From Granulicella paludicola (lineage in GTDB: Bacteria; Acidobacteriota; Terriglobia; Terriglobales; Acidobacteriaceae), in the NCBI RefSeq assembly GCF_025685545.1, contig NZ_JAGSYC010000023.1, forward strand, positions 372,001 through 436,000: DNA of 64,000 nt, given 5' to 3'. Each line of letters starts with the position of its first letter. Positions within the stretch are counted from its first letter, which is position 1. A model generated the notes under the pieces. The model searched no databases, was not told the origin of the DNA, and saw only the letters and a list, made by a program, of their open reading frames with translations. Below, one piece after another: positions 9,504-18,668 of this stretch. Position numbers and translations under genes: made by a program.

Positions 9504-9526
9504 AGGCCGCCTCAAGTGGGCGGCCT
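9504..9526. terminator. Bidirectional terminator between gdhA and the Ig-repeat gene
   Basis: An 8-bp GC-rich stem (AGGCCGCC / GGCGGCCT) with a 7-base loop lies between two convergent stop codons. T-rich or A-rich flanks occur on either side. Confidence 0.7.
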
Positions 9527-9546
9527 CTGCTTTGGGTGGAATGCGG

Positions 9547-12500
9547 CTAGAGTGTGGCGGTGTACGTTACGGTTTGGGACTGCGTGCCTTCGTATTGTCC
9601 GCTGGGGCCGGCTGTGGGGGCTGCCGTTACGGTGAAGCTGTAGGTGCCGGGCTTGGTGCCGAGGTCGGTGCAGCCGACGGTGCCGCAGCCGTTGAGCATG
9701 GGCATCGCGCAGAGAGCGAGGACGAGCAGTGCGGCTTGCAGGAGCTTGCGACGGCGTCGGGTGGTGATGCCGAGCAGCAACAAGATGGCGGCGAAGCCGA
9801 GGCCGCCTTCGGCGATGCTGCGATCTCGGTTCGAAGCTACGAAGTCTCCGGTGTTGCTGTTGCAGTTGTGCGGGGCGGCGGGGGTAAGTGAGAGCGTGGT
9901 GGTGCCGCCGCCTGCGGGGATCGTTGTGAGGGCGAAGCTGCAGGTGGCTTCGTTGGTGAGGCCGGTGCAGGTGAGCGCGATGGGTTCGCTGTAGCCGTTG
10001 ACTTCCTGGATGGTGACGGTGATCGGGGTGGCGACGCCTAGCAGGGCCTTGTCGATGGTGGTGGGGGTGACGGTGAGGATGTAGCCGGGAGCTCCGCCGA
10101 GGGGTAGCGGAGGATTGACGACCTGCGCTACGGGGGTTGAGACGGAGGCGGTGAAGTCGGTGGTCGCGGCGTAGCTGGCGGTGATGTTGTGCGTACCGAC
10201 GGCGAGAGCGGTGGTGCTGTAGGTCGCTACACCTGAGGTGTTCAGGGTGCCGATGCCCAGCGAGGTTGTGCCGTCGAGGAAGGTGACGTTGCCGGTGGGC
10301 GTGGCATAGGGAGCCGCAACGACTGCCGTGAACGTGACCGAGTTGCCGAGGTAGGAGGGGTTGAGCGAACTCGTCAACGAGGTTGTGGTGGGGTCGGGGA
10401 CGATCTGGACGGTGTATGTGGGCGAGGTCGAGCCGGCGTATTCGGCGTCGCCGGAGAAGACGGCGTAGATGGTGTACGTGCCGACGCCAAGATTGGCTCC
10501 GGTGCTTGCGGGGCAGGAGGTGGTAAGGCCTGGGGCTACGGGCAGGGTGCAGACGAGCGCGCCATTGATGTAGACCTTGGTGTTGCCGCCGGAGCTGGAG
10601 CCTGTGACCACGATCTGCGCGGTGTCTCCGATGATCTGTCCGTAGTCGATTGGCGTCACGAGGCCATTGATGACGATGCTGGAGACGCCGTAGACGTTCT
10701 GCACGAGAGGCGCACTCACCGAGCCGAGGAAGTCGGTCGTCGTGGCGTAGCTCGCGGTGATGCTGCTCGCGCCGAGAGGTAGCGTCGAGGTACTGAAGGT
10801 GGCGACTGCGCTGTCGCCGGTGGAGGCTGTCAGCGTGCCTGTGCCGAGGAGCGTAGTGCCGCTGTAGAAGGAGACTGCTCCAGTGGGGGGCGCCGCAATG
10901 CCTGTGACGGTAGCCGTGAAGGTCACCGATGCGCCGAGGGCTGAGGAGTTCGGCGTCGAGGTCAGGGTGGTTGTGGTGGTGTCCTGCAGGACAGTGATCG
11001 TCGTGCTGCCGGTGGCTAAGGTGTAGCTGGTCGGATCCGTTGGGGTGAAGCTCACATTGAGCGTGGTTGTGCCGAGCGGGAGAACGGTTCCTGCTGCTGG
11101 CGTATAGGAAAAGGTGCCAGGCACCGTGTTGCCTGCGTAGGTCGCGGTCGCGTCCAGTTGGGTAGCGCCCAGGGGCGTGCCGTAGTAAATCGAGGTCGGC
11201 GTTGCCCAGGTGATCGTCGGGGTTGCGACGATATCGATTGTGTCGGCGGAGACGGGGGCCACAAAGTTCGAGAGGTTATAGAGCGAAAACTCGAGGAATT
11301 TCTCCTGCGGGCTCATCGCGGTGGCAGTGCATTCGCTGGGGAAGGCCTTGATGTTGGTGGAGGTGGTTTCGACGTGATACTCGTTGAAGAGTACGCGCCC
11401 GCACTGGTTCGTTCCTGAAAGGCCGCCCCCGGCCAAAGCGACCGATACCAGCTGCGCCCCGAGCGGAGCACTGGTCGAAACGTTGATCCCCAGCGTGACA
11501 CTGTCCGAGGTTCCTGCCGGGAGCGCGGTGAGACGGTTGCAGGTGAGGGTCGCCACAGAACATACCCAGCCGGTCGTTGCGCTGGTGCCTGCCAGCGAGG
11601 TTGCTGTGACGCCCGTGGGCAGCGTGATGGAGAGGTTCAGCGACGCGTCCGCATTTGTGGAGCTCGTATCCGTGACGTTGATCGCAATGCTGCCAGCGCT
11701 TGTTCCGGCGGTCGGTTCATACAAAGTCGGGCTGTTGGTAAAGCCCACTGTCAACGCGGTGGTTGTGGCGGCATTGATCGGAGTATCGAACGTAAACTGC
11801 ATAACCGGGTTGCCAAAGGCCGGATCATTCAGCGTCGCCCACGATTGCGTCGGTGAGTTCACGCCGCTCTGGTCCTTCTTCGTCACGTAGAGCGGCAGCT
11901 GGCCCTTCGTTGGTGTAGCTCCGATGTTGTAGAGCCAGTTGGCCAGAACGACGCCTTCGGGGTAGGTCTGGTCGATGGTGGCGTCGATCGGCACGGTGGT
12001 GGAACCGGAGATGGACTGGTCCGGCAGCGACCAGTTCGCCGTGCTTGCAAAGATGGTGCTGTTGTCCAGCCACACATAGCTGAAGTGGGTCGCGAAGACG
12101 CGCCCGCCAGCATCGGCGAAGTTGACCACATTCTGCTGGTTGGCGACCATGGCAGCTGCTGGATTGTTTTCCGTACCCTGGCAGGCAAATACGGCGAGGT
12201 CATAGGCGTTGAGCGCGGACTGGCTGCTGACGAGGGTCGTCTCCGACGGCAGCGTGGTGCCGGAGGCGTCTGTAGTGATGCCCGGCGACTGGGAGCCAGC
12301 GTAGAGGCTGATGCGGCCGGTCCCAGAGGGAGCTGTGAACTCGGAGTCGGAGATGCCGATCTTGCGGATGACACACTCCAGCGCGTCGGAAGAGCCGGTT
12401 GAGATCGCTATACGCGGGATGTCGCCCTGGCTCTGGTTCTGGGGCATCACCAGCTGAGGAGCGGGGGTTGTGGTGCAGCTGGTTACGGAGATGCCGGGAT

Positions 12501-12888
12501 ATTGGCGGCGCCACTTCCCTGCCTGGATGACGAGGGTCTGCGTGCCAGCAAGGCCGGGATTGGTGAGCGAAAAGGAGCCGTCTGCGGCGGTCGTCGTGCT
12601 TACAAGCGGATTACCCGACACGAGGTTCGAGGCTGCGGTGCAGTCTGAAACGCCGGTCGGCAGCGCCTGAACCGTGGTGGTGGGTACGTAGACCAGAATG
12701 TTCGGCAGCGGATCCACCCCGTTGGGCGAATACACCTTGCCGGTGATGGTGGTGGTGCAGGCCTGGCCGAGGCCGGAGGGCGGCAGCAACGGAAACAGCC
12801 CCAGCAAAACGACCACCGCCAAGACCGTCCGGCGGGATAGAGACGAGGGTGTCGATTCTCGCAGCTTTACTTGCAACAACTTGAACAT
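9547..12888 (-). CDS. Large secreted Ig-like repeat protein with C-terminal membrane anchor
   Basis: 1113 residues. A signal peptide (about 18-40) is followed by a carboxypeptidase-regulatory-like domain (TITGKVYSPNGVDPLPNILVYV). Residues about 140-330 contain a flavodoxin-like segment (AYDLAVFACQG, FADAGGRVFATHFSYVWL). DUF11-like strands and at least three bacterial Ig-like repeats follow, each with a TTTTLTS start and a GAVSFYSGTTLLGTGTL or GNVTFLDGTTSLGIGTL core. Near the C-terminus come a hydrophobic helix, RRRRK, a second helix with a lipobox-like LNGCG, and a 45-residue beta tail. It is probably a cell-surface adhesin or carbohydrate-binding protein; the function is unproven. Confidence 0.75.
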   Translation of the reverse strand: MFKLLQVKLRESTPSSLSRRTVLAVVVLLGLFPLLPPSGLGQACTTTITGKVYSPNGVDPLPNILVYVPTTTVQALPTGVSDCTAASNLVSGNPLVSTTTAADGSFSLTNPGLAGTQTLVIQAGKWRRQYPGISVTSCTTTPAPQLVMPQNQSQGDIPRIAISTGSSDALECVIRKIGISDSEFTAPSGTGRISLYAGSQSPGITTDASGTTLPSETTLVSSQSALNAYDLAVFACQGTENNPAAAMVANQQNVVNFADAGGRVFATHFSYVWLDNSTIFASTANWSLPDQSISGSTTVPIDATIDQTYPEGVVLANWLYNIGATPTKGQLPLYVTKKDQSGVNSPTQSWATLNDPAFGNPVMQFTFDTPINAATTTALTVGFTNSPTLYEPTAGTSAGSIAINVTDTSSTNADASLNLSITLPTGVTATSLAGTSATTGWVCSVATLTCNRLTALPAGTSDSVTLGINVSTSAPLGAQLVSVALAGGGLSGTNQCGRVLFNEYHVETTSTNIKAFPSECTATAMSPQEKFLEFSLYNLSNFVAPVSADTIDIVATPTITWATPTSIYYGTPLGATQLDATATYAGNTVPGTFSYTPAAGTVLPLGTTTLNVSFTPTDPTSYTLATGSTTITVLQDTTTTTLTSTPNSSALGASVTFTATVTGIAAPPTGAVSFYSGTTLLGTGTLTASTGDSAVATFSTSTLPLGASSITASYATTTDFLGSVSAPLVQNVYGVSSIVINGLVTPIDYGQIIGDTAQIVVTGSSSGGNTKVYINGALVCTLPVAPGLTTSCPASTGANLGVGTYTIYAVFSGDAEYAGSTSPTYTVQIVPDPTTTSLTSSLNPSYLGNSVTFTAVVAAPYATPTGNVTFLDGTTSLGIGTLNTSGVATYSTTALAVGTHNITASYAATTDFTASVSTPVAQVVNPPLPLGGAPGYILTVTPTTIDKALLGVATPITVTIQEVNGYSEPIALTCTGLTNEATCSFALTTIPAGGGTTTLSLTPAAPHNCNSNTGDFVASNRDRSIAEGGLGFAAILLLLGITTRRRRKLLQAALLVLALCAMPMLNGCGTVGCTDLGTKPGTYSFTVTAAPTAGPSGQYEGTQSQTVTYTATL

Positions 12889-13105
12889 TCAGCGACCTGT
12901 ATTTGTGGAGATATATGCAGTAAAAAGCTCGACAGCACGCCGTCGGCTGCAGTGAAAGCCGTTGCCAGAAATCTGTCCTTGGATGTCTGCCAGTGAGGCT
13001 ACACCTCTTTTTGCCCGATTCGCACCCTTTGGGACGCCTTTTTTTCAGGCACCGTTTCAAGGCTTTTGAGGGCTGAATATCGCTCTCTCCAGAGGGTGTG
13101 GCAGA

Positions 13106-13798
13106 ATGACTGTGACAGCCGTTGCGCGGGACGTAGGCGCCGGCAGGCCCGCTGCCGTGAACCTTCCAAACTCCATCACGCTAAGTCGCATCGCCAGCGT
13201 ACCGCTGCTGATCTGGGTGCTGTCGCCCAAGTTTCCGGACCAGGGCAACCAGGAGCTGTACGCATCGGCGCTATTCATCCTCGCTTCGATCACGGATGGT
13301 TTGGATGGCTACCTGGCGCGCCGACGCGGACAGATTACGACCACCGGGATGCTGCTCGATCCGCTGGCGGATAAGCTGCTGGTCGCAGCGGGCTACATTA
13401 TTCTGGTCGCCTACAATCCCCACGTGGTTCCGCCGTGGATCGCGATCCTTGTGATCGGGCGCGAGTTCCTCGTGACCGGGCTGCGCTCGATTGCCGCATC
13501 CGAGGGGTTCACGATTGACGCAAGCGAGATTGGCAAGCTGAAGACGGTCATCCAGATCGTGTCGGTTGTGGCCGCGATTCTGAACCACAAGTGGGATTAC
13601 TGGAACTGGTGGGGGTTCCCGATCGGCGTTCATCTGATCGCGGTGGTTTCGATTTACTGGATGACGATCGTTTCGATCATCTCGGCGGTGGACTACTTTG
13701 TGGCTTTTTGGAGGAAGATCGATCGGGTGTCCGATACGCGACGAGCGGCGACTGCGGTTTTGAGCCGGAAGAAGCCGGCGGTCGAACAGAAGGCCTGA
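13106..13798 (+). CDS. pgsA: CDP-diacylglycerol--glycerol-3-phosphate 3-phosphatidyltransferase
   Basis: 230 residues, an integral membrane CDP-alcohol phosphatidyltransferase. It makes phosphatidylglycerol phosphate, the committed step to phosphatidylglycerol and cardiolipin. The family signature DGxxARx8Gx3Dx3D is complete: Asp67, Gly68, Ala71, Arg72, Gly81, Asp85 and Asp89. The segment NLPNSITLSRI near residue 19 is typical of the PgsA N-terminus, preceded by an unusual extension of about 18 residues. Hydrophobic helices follow at about 90-110, 120-140 and 185-210. The gene ends at a strong terminator shared with the convergent GvpL/F gene. Confidence 0.92.
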   Translation: MTVTAVARDVGAGRPAAVNLPNSITLSRIASVPLLIWVLSPKFPDQGNQELYASALFILASITDGLDGYLARRRGQITTTGMLLDPLADKLLVAAGYIILVAYNPHVVPPWIAILVIGREFLVTGLRSIAASEGFTIDASEIGKLKTVIQIVSVVAAILNHKWDYWNWWGFPIGVHLIAVVSIYWMTIVSIISAVDYFVAFWRKIDRVSDTRRAATAVLSRKKPAVEQKA

Positions 13799-13866
13799 TA
13801 GCGGCGGCCTTTGTCTCCTCTCTCGCCGTGATGGCTGAGCGGAGCTCAAGAGGATGGCAAAACAGT

Positions 13867-13892
13867 GAAGGCCCCGATGTCTCGGGGCCTTC
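13867..13892. terminator. Bidirectional terminator between pgsA and gvpL/F
   Basis: An 11-bp perfect stem GAAGGCCCCGA with its complement and a TGTC loop is followed by CACTTTTA. It sits between two convergent genes. Confidence 0.85.
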
Positions 13893-13912
13893 CACTTTTA
13901 ACACTGTCTGCC

Positions 13913-14653
13913 CTAAGCCTGGTCGCGCTGGACGAAGTGGTAAGGAGGCCAGGGGCCTGAGAGCTGCATGGCGCAGTCTTTCAGCTCCATGGTGGCGGTG
14001 GAGTACTTGTTCTGGTAACGCTCGACGGTCTTTTTGTCGACGAGGTGGGCGATGTCCAGCAGCATCTTGCCGGAGTCCATCCGCTTGCATGTGATCTCTT
14101 CTGCCAGAGGGAGGAACATGCGGTGCATCTGGAGGGAGAGGGCGCGAGCTTTGGATTGGCGCTCGCGCTGGCGGGTGGCGGACTCGCGGAGGTGGGAGAG
14201 ATACTGCTGCCCGGCGGCCTGGTAGGTGTGTCCCTGGCCCTTGGTTTCGGGGCAGATGTCGTCGACGACGACTTTGAGGTGCATCTCGGCCTTGCCGCGC
14301 AGGCGCTCGACGTTAGCCATGAAGTGGCGCTGATTGGAGCGGACGGAGCGGCGGAGGGCGTCGTCGTCCTCAAAGGTGGTGCCGAAGCGGAAGGGCAGCA
14401 CTGTGGACTTGTTGAAGCAGGTGGAGATGACGCGGGCGTGGTCGCGGGCGGCGGCCTGGCCTTCTGCGGTCTGCAGACGGGCGGCGTCTTCGGGCATATG
14501 CTCAGAGACGATTACAGCCAGGTCGGCTGCGGGAAAGAAGAAGGTCTGGTTGCCGAAGAGTCCGTTGATTCCGGCTAACGGCATCGGTCGGCGGTGGCGG
14601 GATAACTCAGGAAAGGCGTTGCGTTCGGTAATACAGTATGCGTACCAGGACAT
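13913..14653 (-). CDS. GvpL/GvpF-family protein, solitary
   Basis: 246 residues from ATG 14653; an upstream in-frame extension lacks family character. The N-terminal MSWYAYCITERN and the blocks AVIVSEHMPEDAA, ARDHARVISTCFNKSTVLPFRFGT and LRGKAEMHLKVVVDD match the GvpL/GvpF family. Family members are minor gas-vesicle or assembly proteins with an N-terminal alpha/beta domain. The C-terminal GPWPPYHFV is also the family ending. No gvpA, gvpN or other gas-vesicle gene is in the window, so a role in buoyancy is doubtful. A two-helix coiled-coil-prone segment with many Arg/Glu lies near 155-185. Confidence 0.85.
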   Translation of the reverse strand: MSWYAYCITERNAFPELSRHRRPMPLAGINGLFGNQTFFFPAADLAVIVSEHMPEDAARLQTAEGQAAARDHARVISTCFNKSTVLPFRFGTTFEDDDALRRSVRSNQRHFMANVERLRGKAEMHLKVVVDDICPETKGQGHTYQAAGQQYLSHLRESATRQRERQSKARALSLQMHRMFLPLAEEITCKRMDSGKMLLDIAHLVDKKTVERYQNKYSTATMELKDCAMQLSGPWPPYHFVQRDQA

Positions 14654-15052
14654 ATAACTCACTCGCTCCAAAAAGCCCGTGGGATTGGTGCCCCAGCAGG
14701 CTGGCCTTGCACAGAACGCTGAACCGTCTCTCCAAAGGAGAAAACAGACGATCCTACGGCAACCTGGCGTGCGCCTGAAAGCGTGTATGCACTGTTCCGA
14801 TTGCGAGTCGAATAGTATGCCCATGGAAATACGGTTGGCAAGACTCTTCTTTTATGTCCGAAATCGACACAAGGGCCTGCAAAACAAGAGCTTATTGCTG
14901 TCATACCGGACATCCTGCTGATTTTCGGGGCGAAGGGGTCGCGGCGGCGGCGGCTCCCGACGGCCTGCCCGCCCTGATAGACTGATCTGACGTGTATGCG
15001 CCGGGCAATGCCCCGCCTGCAATCCCAAAGATTTGTTGAAGGACGGAGTTTC
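14654..15052. other. 399-bp divergent intergenic region
   Basis: This lies between the minus-strand GvpL/F gene and the plus-strand TPR gene and must contain both promoters. I see no coding frame with good codon use, no hairpin of note and no clear -35/-10 pair. The Shine-Dalgarno of the TPR gene (GAAGGACGGAG) is at its right end. Confidence 0.4.
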
Positions 15053-15802
15053 GTGGACAACGCAACCAAGCGCGATTTGAAGAAGCAAGACAAGTTTCAG
15101 GAACTAACCGGCGAGAGTATTCACTGGGCCGAGAAGCACCGTCAGCAGACGATCATCGGTGCCGTGGCGCTGGTCGTCGTCGTAGCTGCCCTGGTGGGCG
15201 GATACAGTCTTTATGAGCATCGCACCGCTGCGGCCGAGACGGCTTTTGGCGCCGCAATGCAGACCTACCAGACACCGCTGGTGAATAACAGCCAGCCGAC
15301 GCCTCCTGGAATGAAGACGTTCCCTGATGCGAATGCCCGCGCTGCCGCCTCGCAGGCACAGTTTGCGCAGGTAGCCGATCAGTACGGCATGACGAAGCCC
15401 GGCAAGCTGGCCGCGTACTTCTCTGGCCTGACACTCGCGGAAGAGGGCAAGAACGGCCCAGCGGAAGAAGAATTGAAGAAGGCAGCGTCCAGCTGGGAGA
15501 GCGGCGTTTCGGCGCTCGGCAAGATGGCGCTCGCGCAGCTGTATCAGCAGACGAACCGCGACTCCGATGCGATCGCCATCTACGACGAGCTCAGCAAGAG
15601 CACGGCTGTGACCGTACCTGCTGGCGAAGCTCAGCTGCAGCTTGCGGCTTTGTATGAGTCCGAGGGGAAGACTGAGCAGGCGCGCAAGATCTACGCAGAG
15701 CTGAAGGACAAGGATAAGGACTCCAAGGGCAAGCCCGGACCCGTATCCCAGATCGCCAGCGAAAAGCTGAACCCCCAGGCCGCACAGGCTCCGGGGCAGT
15801 AA
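15053..15802 (+). CDS. Membrane-anchored tetratricopeptide-like protein (YfgM-type)
   Basis: 249 residues from GTG 15053, chosen because GAAGGACGGAG precedes it; an upstream ATG frame lacks such a site. The order is a charged cytoplasmic N-terminus (about 1-32), one transmembrane helix (about 34-55, IIGAVALVVVVAALVGGYSL), and a periplasmic TPR-like region with repeats around FSGLTLAEEGKNGPAEEELKK, ALAQLYQQTNRDSDAIAIY and LAALYESEGKTEQARKIY. This architecture fits the TPR_21 / YfgM group, associated with periplasmic chaperone or Sec-linked functions. It is followed by a strong terminator. Confidence 0.75.
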   Translation: MDNATKRDLKKQDKFQELTGESIHWAEKHRQQTIIGAVALVVVVAALVGGYSLYEHRTAAAETAFGAAMQTYQTPLVNNSQPTPPGMKTFPDANARAAASQAQFAQVADQYGMTKPGKLAAYFSGLTLAEEGKNGPAEEELKKAASSWESGVSALGKMALAQLYQQTNRDSDAIAIYDELSKSTAVTVPAGEAQLQLAALYESEGKTEQARKIYAELKDKDKDSKGKPGPVSQIASEKLNPQAAQAPGQ

Positions 15803-15823
15803 GTATTTATCGACCTACAAACG

Positions 15824-15850
15824 AAAGGCCGCCTTCGGGCGGCCTTTCTA
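15824..15850 (+). terminator. Strong rho-independent terminator
   Basis: A perfect 10-bp stem AAAGGCCGCC with its complement and a TTCG tetraloop follows the TPR gene stop, then TCTACTT. It may also serve the convergent channel gene. Confidence 0.88.
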
Positions 15851-15875
15851 CTTGGAGCCAAACACCCGACACTGA

Positions 15876-17093
15876 TTAGAAGGGATGGCTATCGGCATCG
15901 CCGAGTCGGTTTGCTGTCGATTGCTCGCTAACATGCGAGCCGAGGCGATCTGCGAGCGCGGCTGAATAGCGCAGGCCAGCGACCGTTACCCAGCCATCCG
16001 GCTTCTTTGATGGGTCACGGGGCGGCGGAGCCCAGCGCGGCAGCGTGAGCCCAAGGTACGCGGCCATGGACTCCGCGTGGGGCTCGTAGAGCTTGCGAAT
16101 GGCCAGCAGGCGCTCCTGGACGTCATCGGCCCGGCAGAGGGAGAAGCCGGCCTCGCAGAGCAGGTCCGACAGTCGCGCATATTCCTCATCGCCCAGCCGC
16201 GTCGGCGGTTCGGTGCGCAGCCGGGCCTCGACCTTTTCGCGATGGAAGACATGACCGAGATCGACCAACGTATGGCGGGCAATGGCAAAGGTGAGCTGCG
16301 CCTGCCGGGTGCTCGGACCTTCGACGGTGGTGATCACGAGCGCGCAGGTGTCGAGGATGGCTGTGATCGCGGCGAGCCAGCTCTGGTTGTCGTGCTGCGA
16401 GCGGTAGTAGCAGAGAATCGGGTACGAGACATGCGTCTCGAGCATCTCTGCTGACCAGCGTTCCCACTCAGCCAGTAACGCCGTCAGCGCTTCGTGGCCA
16501 CCGGAGAAGTTATGACGGAGCAGCAGTTCGCCTGCCGTAGGAGGCGAGCCTGCGCGAGCATCGAGCATCGCCACGGGAACCTCGCGCGAGGAGAAGGCGT
16601 TATAAAGGACGGGAACGTAACCGATGACCAGAGCAACGAACCCGAGGCCTGTTCCTGCCTCCAGCACGGTGAGTTCGCGCGCAAGGGTCGTTGCGGGCTG
16701 CACATCGCCGAGGCCAAGGGTAAACAGCGTGGTCCCGCTCACGTAGAGGCAGCTTCGGACTCGCTCCAGTAGCAACGCCGGATGCCAGGGATCGGTAAAC
16801 GGCAGGCTCAGCCCGAAGTAGATGAGGGCGTATGCCACCACTAACAAGAGCGCCCATGTGACGAACAAGAGCAGCAGCGCCATCGGACCGTAGATGCTGT
16901 ACATCTGTTCGCGGCTCTTCTTCACCGGCCATGCGCGTGTCAACGCACACCACGGTCCCCAGGTGAGCAGGAAGAAAAACCGCGTAATGCGGAGCCGACC
17001 GACGGGTCGCCGAGGCAGGATGATGGTCTGGAACGCATCCAGAAGAACGCTCGCCAGAAAGGCGCACCCGAAGATAGCCGCAGTGATGTGCAT
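15876..17093 (-). CDS. Two-pore-helix-type ion channel with soluble C-terminal domain
   Basis: 405 residues. The N-terminus carries several hydrophobic helices (about 2-25, 36-52, 70-95) and then a pore loop with the filter-like motif TLGLGD at residues 125-130. A final helix (about 145-165) follows. The motif corresponds to TVGYGD of potassium channels, so this belongs to the ion-channel-2 superfamily; GLGD in place of GYGD leaves selectivity uncertain. The last 230 residues are soluble, rich in Leu and Arg, and of no recognised family, perhaps regulatory. It is divergent from xseA. Confidence 0.75.
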   Translation of the reverse strand: MHITAAIFGCAFLASVLLDAFQTIILPRRPVGRLRITRFFFLLTWGPWCALTRAWPVKKSREQMYSIYGPMALLLLFVTWALLLVVAYALIYFGLSLPFTDPWHPALLLERVRSCLYVSGTTLFTLGLGDVQPATTLARELTVLEAGTGLGFVALVIGYVPVLYNAFSSREVPVAMLDARAGSPPTAGELLLRHNFSGGHEALTALLAEWERWSAEMLETHVSYPILCYYRSQHDNQSWLAAITAILDTCALVITTVEGPSTRQAQLTFAIARHTLVDLGHVFHREKVEARLRTEPPTRLGDEEYARLSDLLCEAGFSLCRADDVQERLLAIRKLYEPHAESMAAYLGLTLPRWAPPPRDPSKKPDGWVTVAGLRYSAALADRLGSHVSEQSTANRLGDADSHPF

Positions 17094-17141
17094 AGCTCGA
17101 CTTTAGCTTGACGACGGCGCAGCGTAAACTCGGTGGGAGCG

Positions 17142-18656
17142 ATGAGTTCCCCCGACGAGATGCCGACCCTTGCCTCGCTGCGCCGCAAACCTGCGAAGCG
17201 CGCATTGAAGCCGCTCGCCTCGCCTGGACTCTTCGACCTCGTACCCGCGGAGCCTGTGGCTGAAACTCCCAAGCCTCGCAAGGCTCCCGCAACGGTCGCG
17301 CCCAGGCATGAACCTGAAGCCCCGAAGATATGGAGCGTGGCTGCGCTGGTGCAGAGCGTCCGCAGTCTTGTCGAGCGGACGTTCGCCCAGGTCTCGGTCG
17401 AAGGCGAGATTTCAAACTGGCGACCGGCGGCGAGTGGCCATTGCTATTTCACATTGAAGGACGGCGATGCGCAGCTCAGCATCGTAATGTTCCGCCGGCA
17501 GGCGCAGCTGCTTCGCTTCAAGCCGAAGGATGGCGATGCGGTCCGCCTGCGCGGGCAGCTCAGCATCTATGAAAGCCGCGGCCAGATGCAGCTGATTGCC
17601 GAGACCATGGAGCAGGTCGGCATGGGCGCGCTGCTCGCCGCCGTGCGCGAGTTGAAGGAGCGCCTGCGTCGCGAAGGGTTGTTTGAGCGCAAGCGACCGC
17701 TGCCCGAGTTTCCACGCTGCATCGGTGTTGTGACCAGTGCGCAGGGAGCGGCATTGCGCGATATTGTGAAGGTCTGTCGCAGACGCCACGCAGCCGTTCG
17801 GCTGTTGGTGTACCCAGCTGCGGTGCAAGGCCCTAACTGTCCTGAAGAGATTGCTGCGGGCGTGAACTGGTTCAGCCAGCATCCCGACCAGGCCGATGTT
17901 GTGCTCGTAGCGCGCGGTGGTGGCAGCTGGGAGGACCTGCACGGCTTTGACGCTGAGATCATTGCACGAGCCATCGCAGCGTGCAGTTTACCCGTCATCA
18001 CCGGCATCGGTCACGCGGTCGATACGACGATTGCGGATTCAGCGGCTGATGTATGCGCACCGACGCCTTCTGCCGCAGCGGAGCTGGTTACCGCTGCGCA
18101 CTTTGGCGTGGCCGAACGCGTGGAGCGTTTGTATTCGCGGCTTCGTCGTGCGGGACGTTATGAGTTGCTGGCAGCAAGGCAGAAGCTGCAACGCCTGAGC
18201 GCAGAGATGGTGCTGCGTCGCGTGCGCGATGGACTGAGCCGCCGCGAACAACGCCTGGATGAACTTGCCAATCGCGCAGAGACGGCTTTGCTGCGACGCA
18301 CGCGCCAGCGCAAGGAGCAGCTGATGCAGCTCGACGCGCGCCTGAGACAACAGCATGTTGGCCTGCGAGTGAGTGGAGACACGCGTCGTTTGCAGAGCCT
18401 GCAATCACGCCTGCTTGCTGCGCGCGCCATCACGATCACTAAGGGTGAACAGCGCCTGCAACGAGCCACCACCAAGCTGGAGACACTAAGCCCGCTGCGC
18501 GTGCTGGAACGCGGTTATGCGCTGGTGTACATCGAGCGTAACGGAGCGAGGGGTAAACTGCTGCGGTCTTCCGACCAAGCCCATGAGGGCGAAGCGATTG
18601 TCGCTCAACTAGCCAACGGTCGCCTACGCGCCACCATCACAGAAACAGACAAGTAA
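17142..18656 (+). CDS. xseA: Exodeoxyribonuclease VII large subunit
   Basis: 504 residues from ATG 17142; a GTG at 17133 is an alternative. A basic, Pro-rich extension of about 60 residues precedes the OB-fold domain (IWSVAALVQSVRSLVERTF through about 165). The catalytic domain shows CIGVVTSAQGAALRDI, VVLVARGGGSWEDL and ITGIGHAVDTTIAD, all XseA signatures, and then a long coiled-coil region rich in Arg, Gln and Leu. The enzyme degrades single-stranded DNA with XseB. No xseB follows; glmM starts 12 bases downstream. The N-terminal extension is the only unusual point. Confidence 0.93.
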   Translation: MSSPDEMPTLASLRRKPAKRALKPLASPGLFDLVPAEPVAETPKPRKAPATVAPRHEPEAPKIWSVAALVQSVRSLVERTFAQVSVEGEISNWRPAASGHCYFTLKDGDAQLSIVMFRRQAQLLRFKPKDGDAVRLRGQLSIYESRGQMQLIAETMEQVGMGALLAAVRELKERLRREGLFERKRPLPEFPRCIGVVTSAQGAALRDIVKVCRRRHAAVRLLVYPAAVQGPNCPEEIAAGVNWFSQHPDQADVVLVARGGGSWEDLHGFDAEIIARAIAACSLPVITGIGHAVDTTIADSAADVCAPTPSAAAELVTAAHFGVAERVERLYSRLRRAGRYELLAARQKLQRLSAEMVLRRVRDGLSRREQRLDELANRAETALLRRTRQRKEQLMQLDARLRQQHVGLRVSGDTRRLQSLQSRLLAARAITITKGEQRLQRATTKLETLSPLRVLERGYALVYIERNGARGKLLRSSDQAHEGEAIVAQLANGRLRATITETDK

Positions 18657-18668
18657 CGAGGACTACGC

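Noticed and set aside
10131-10990. Repeated coding blocks that might suggest a CRISPR or tandem DNA repeat
   Set aside because: They are degenerate Ig-like protein repeats of about 90-100 residues, with no spacer/repeat regularity at DNA level.
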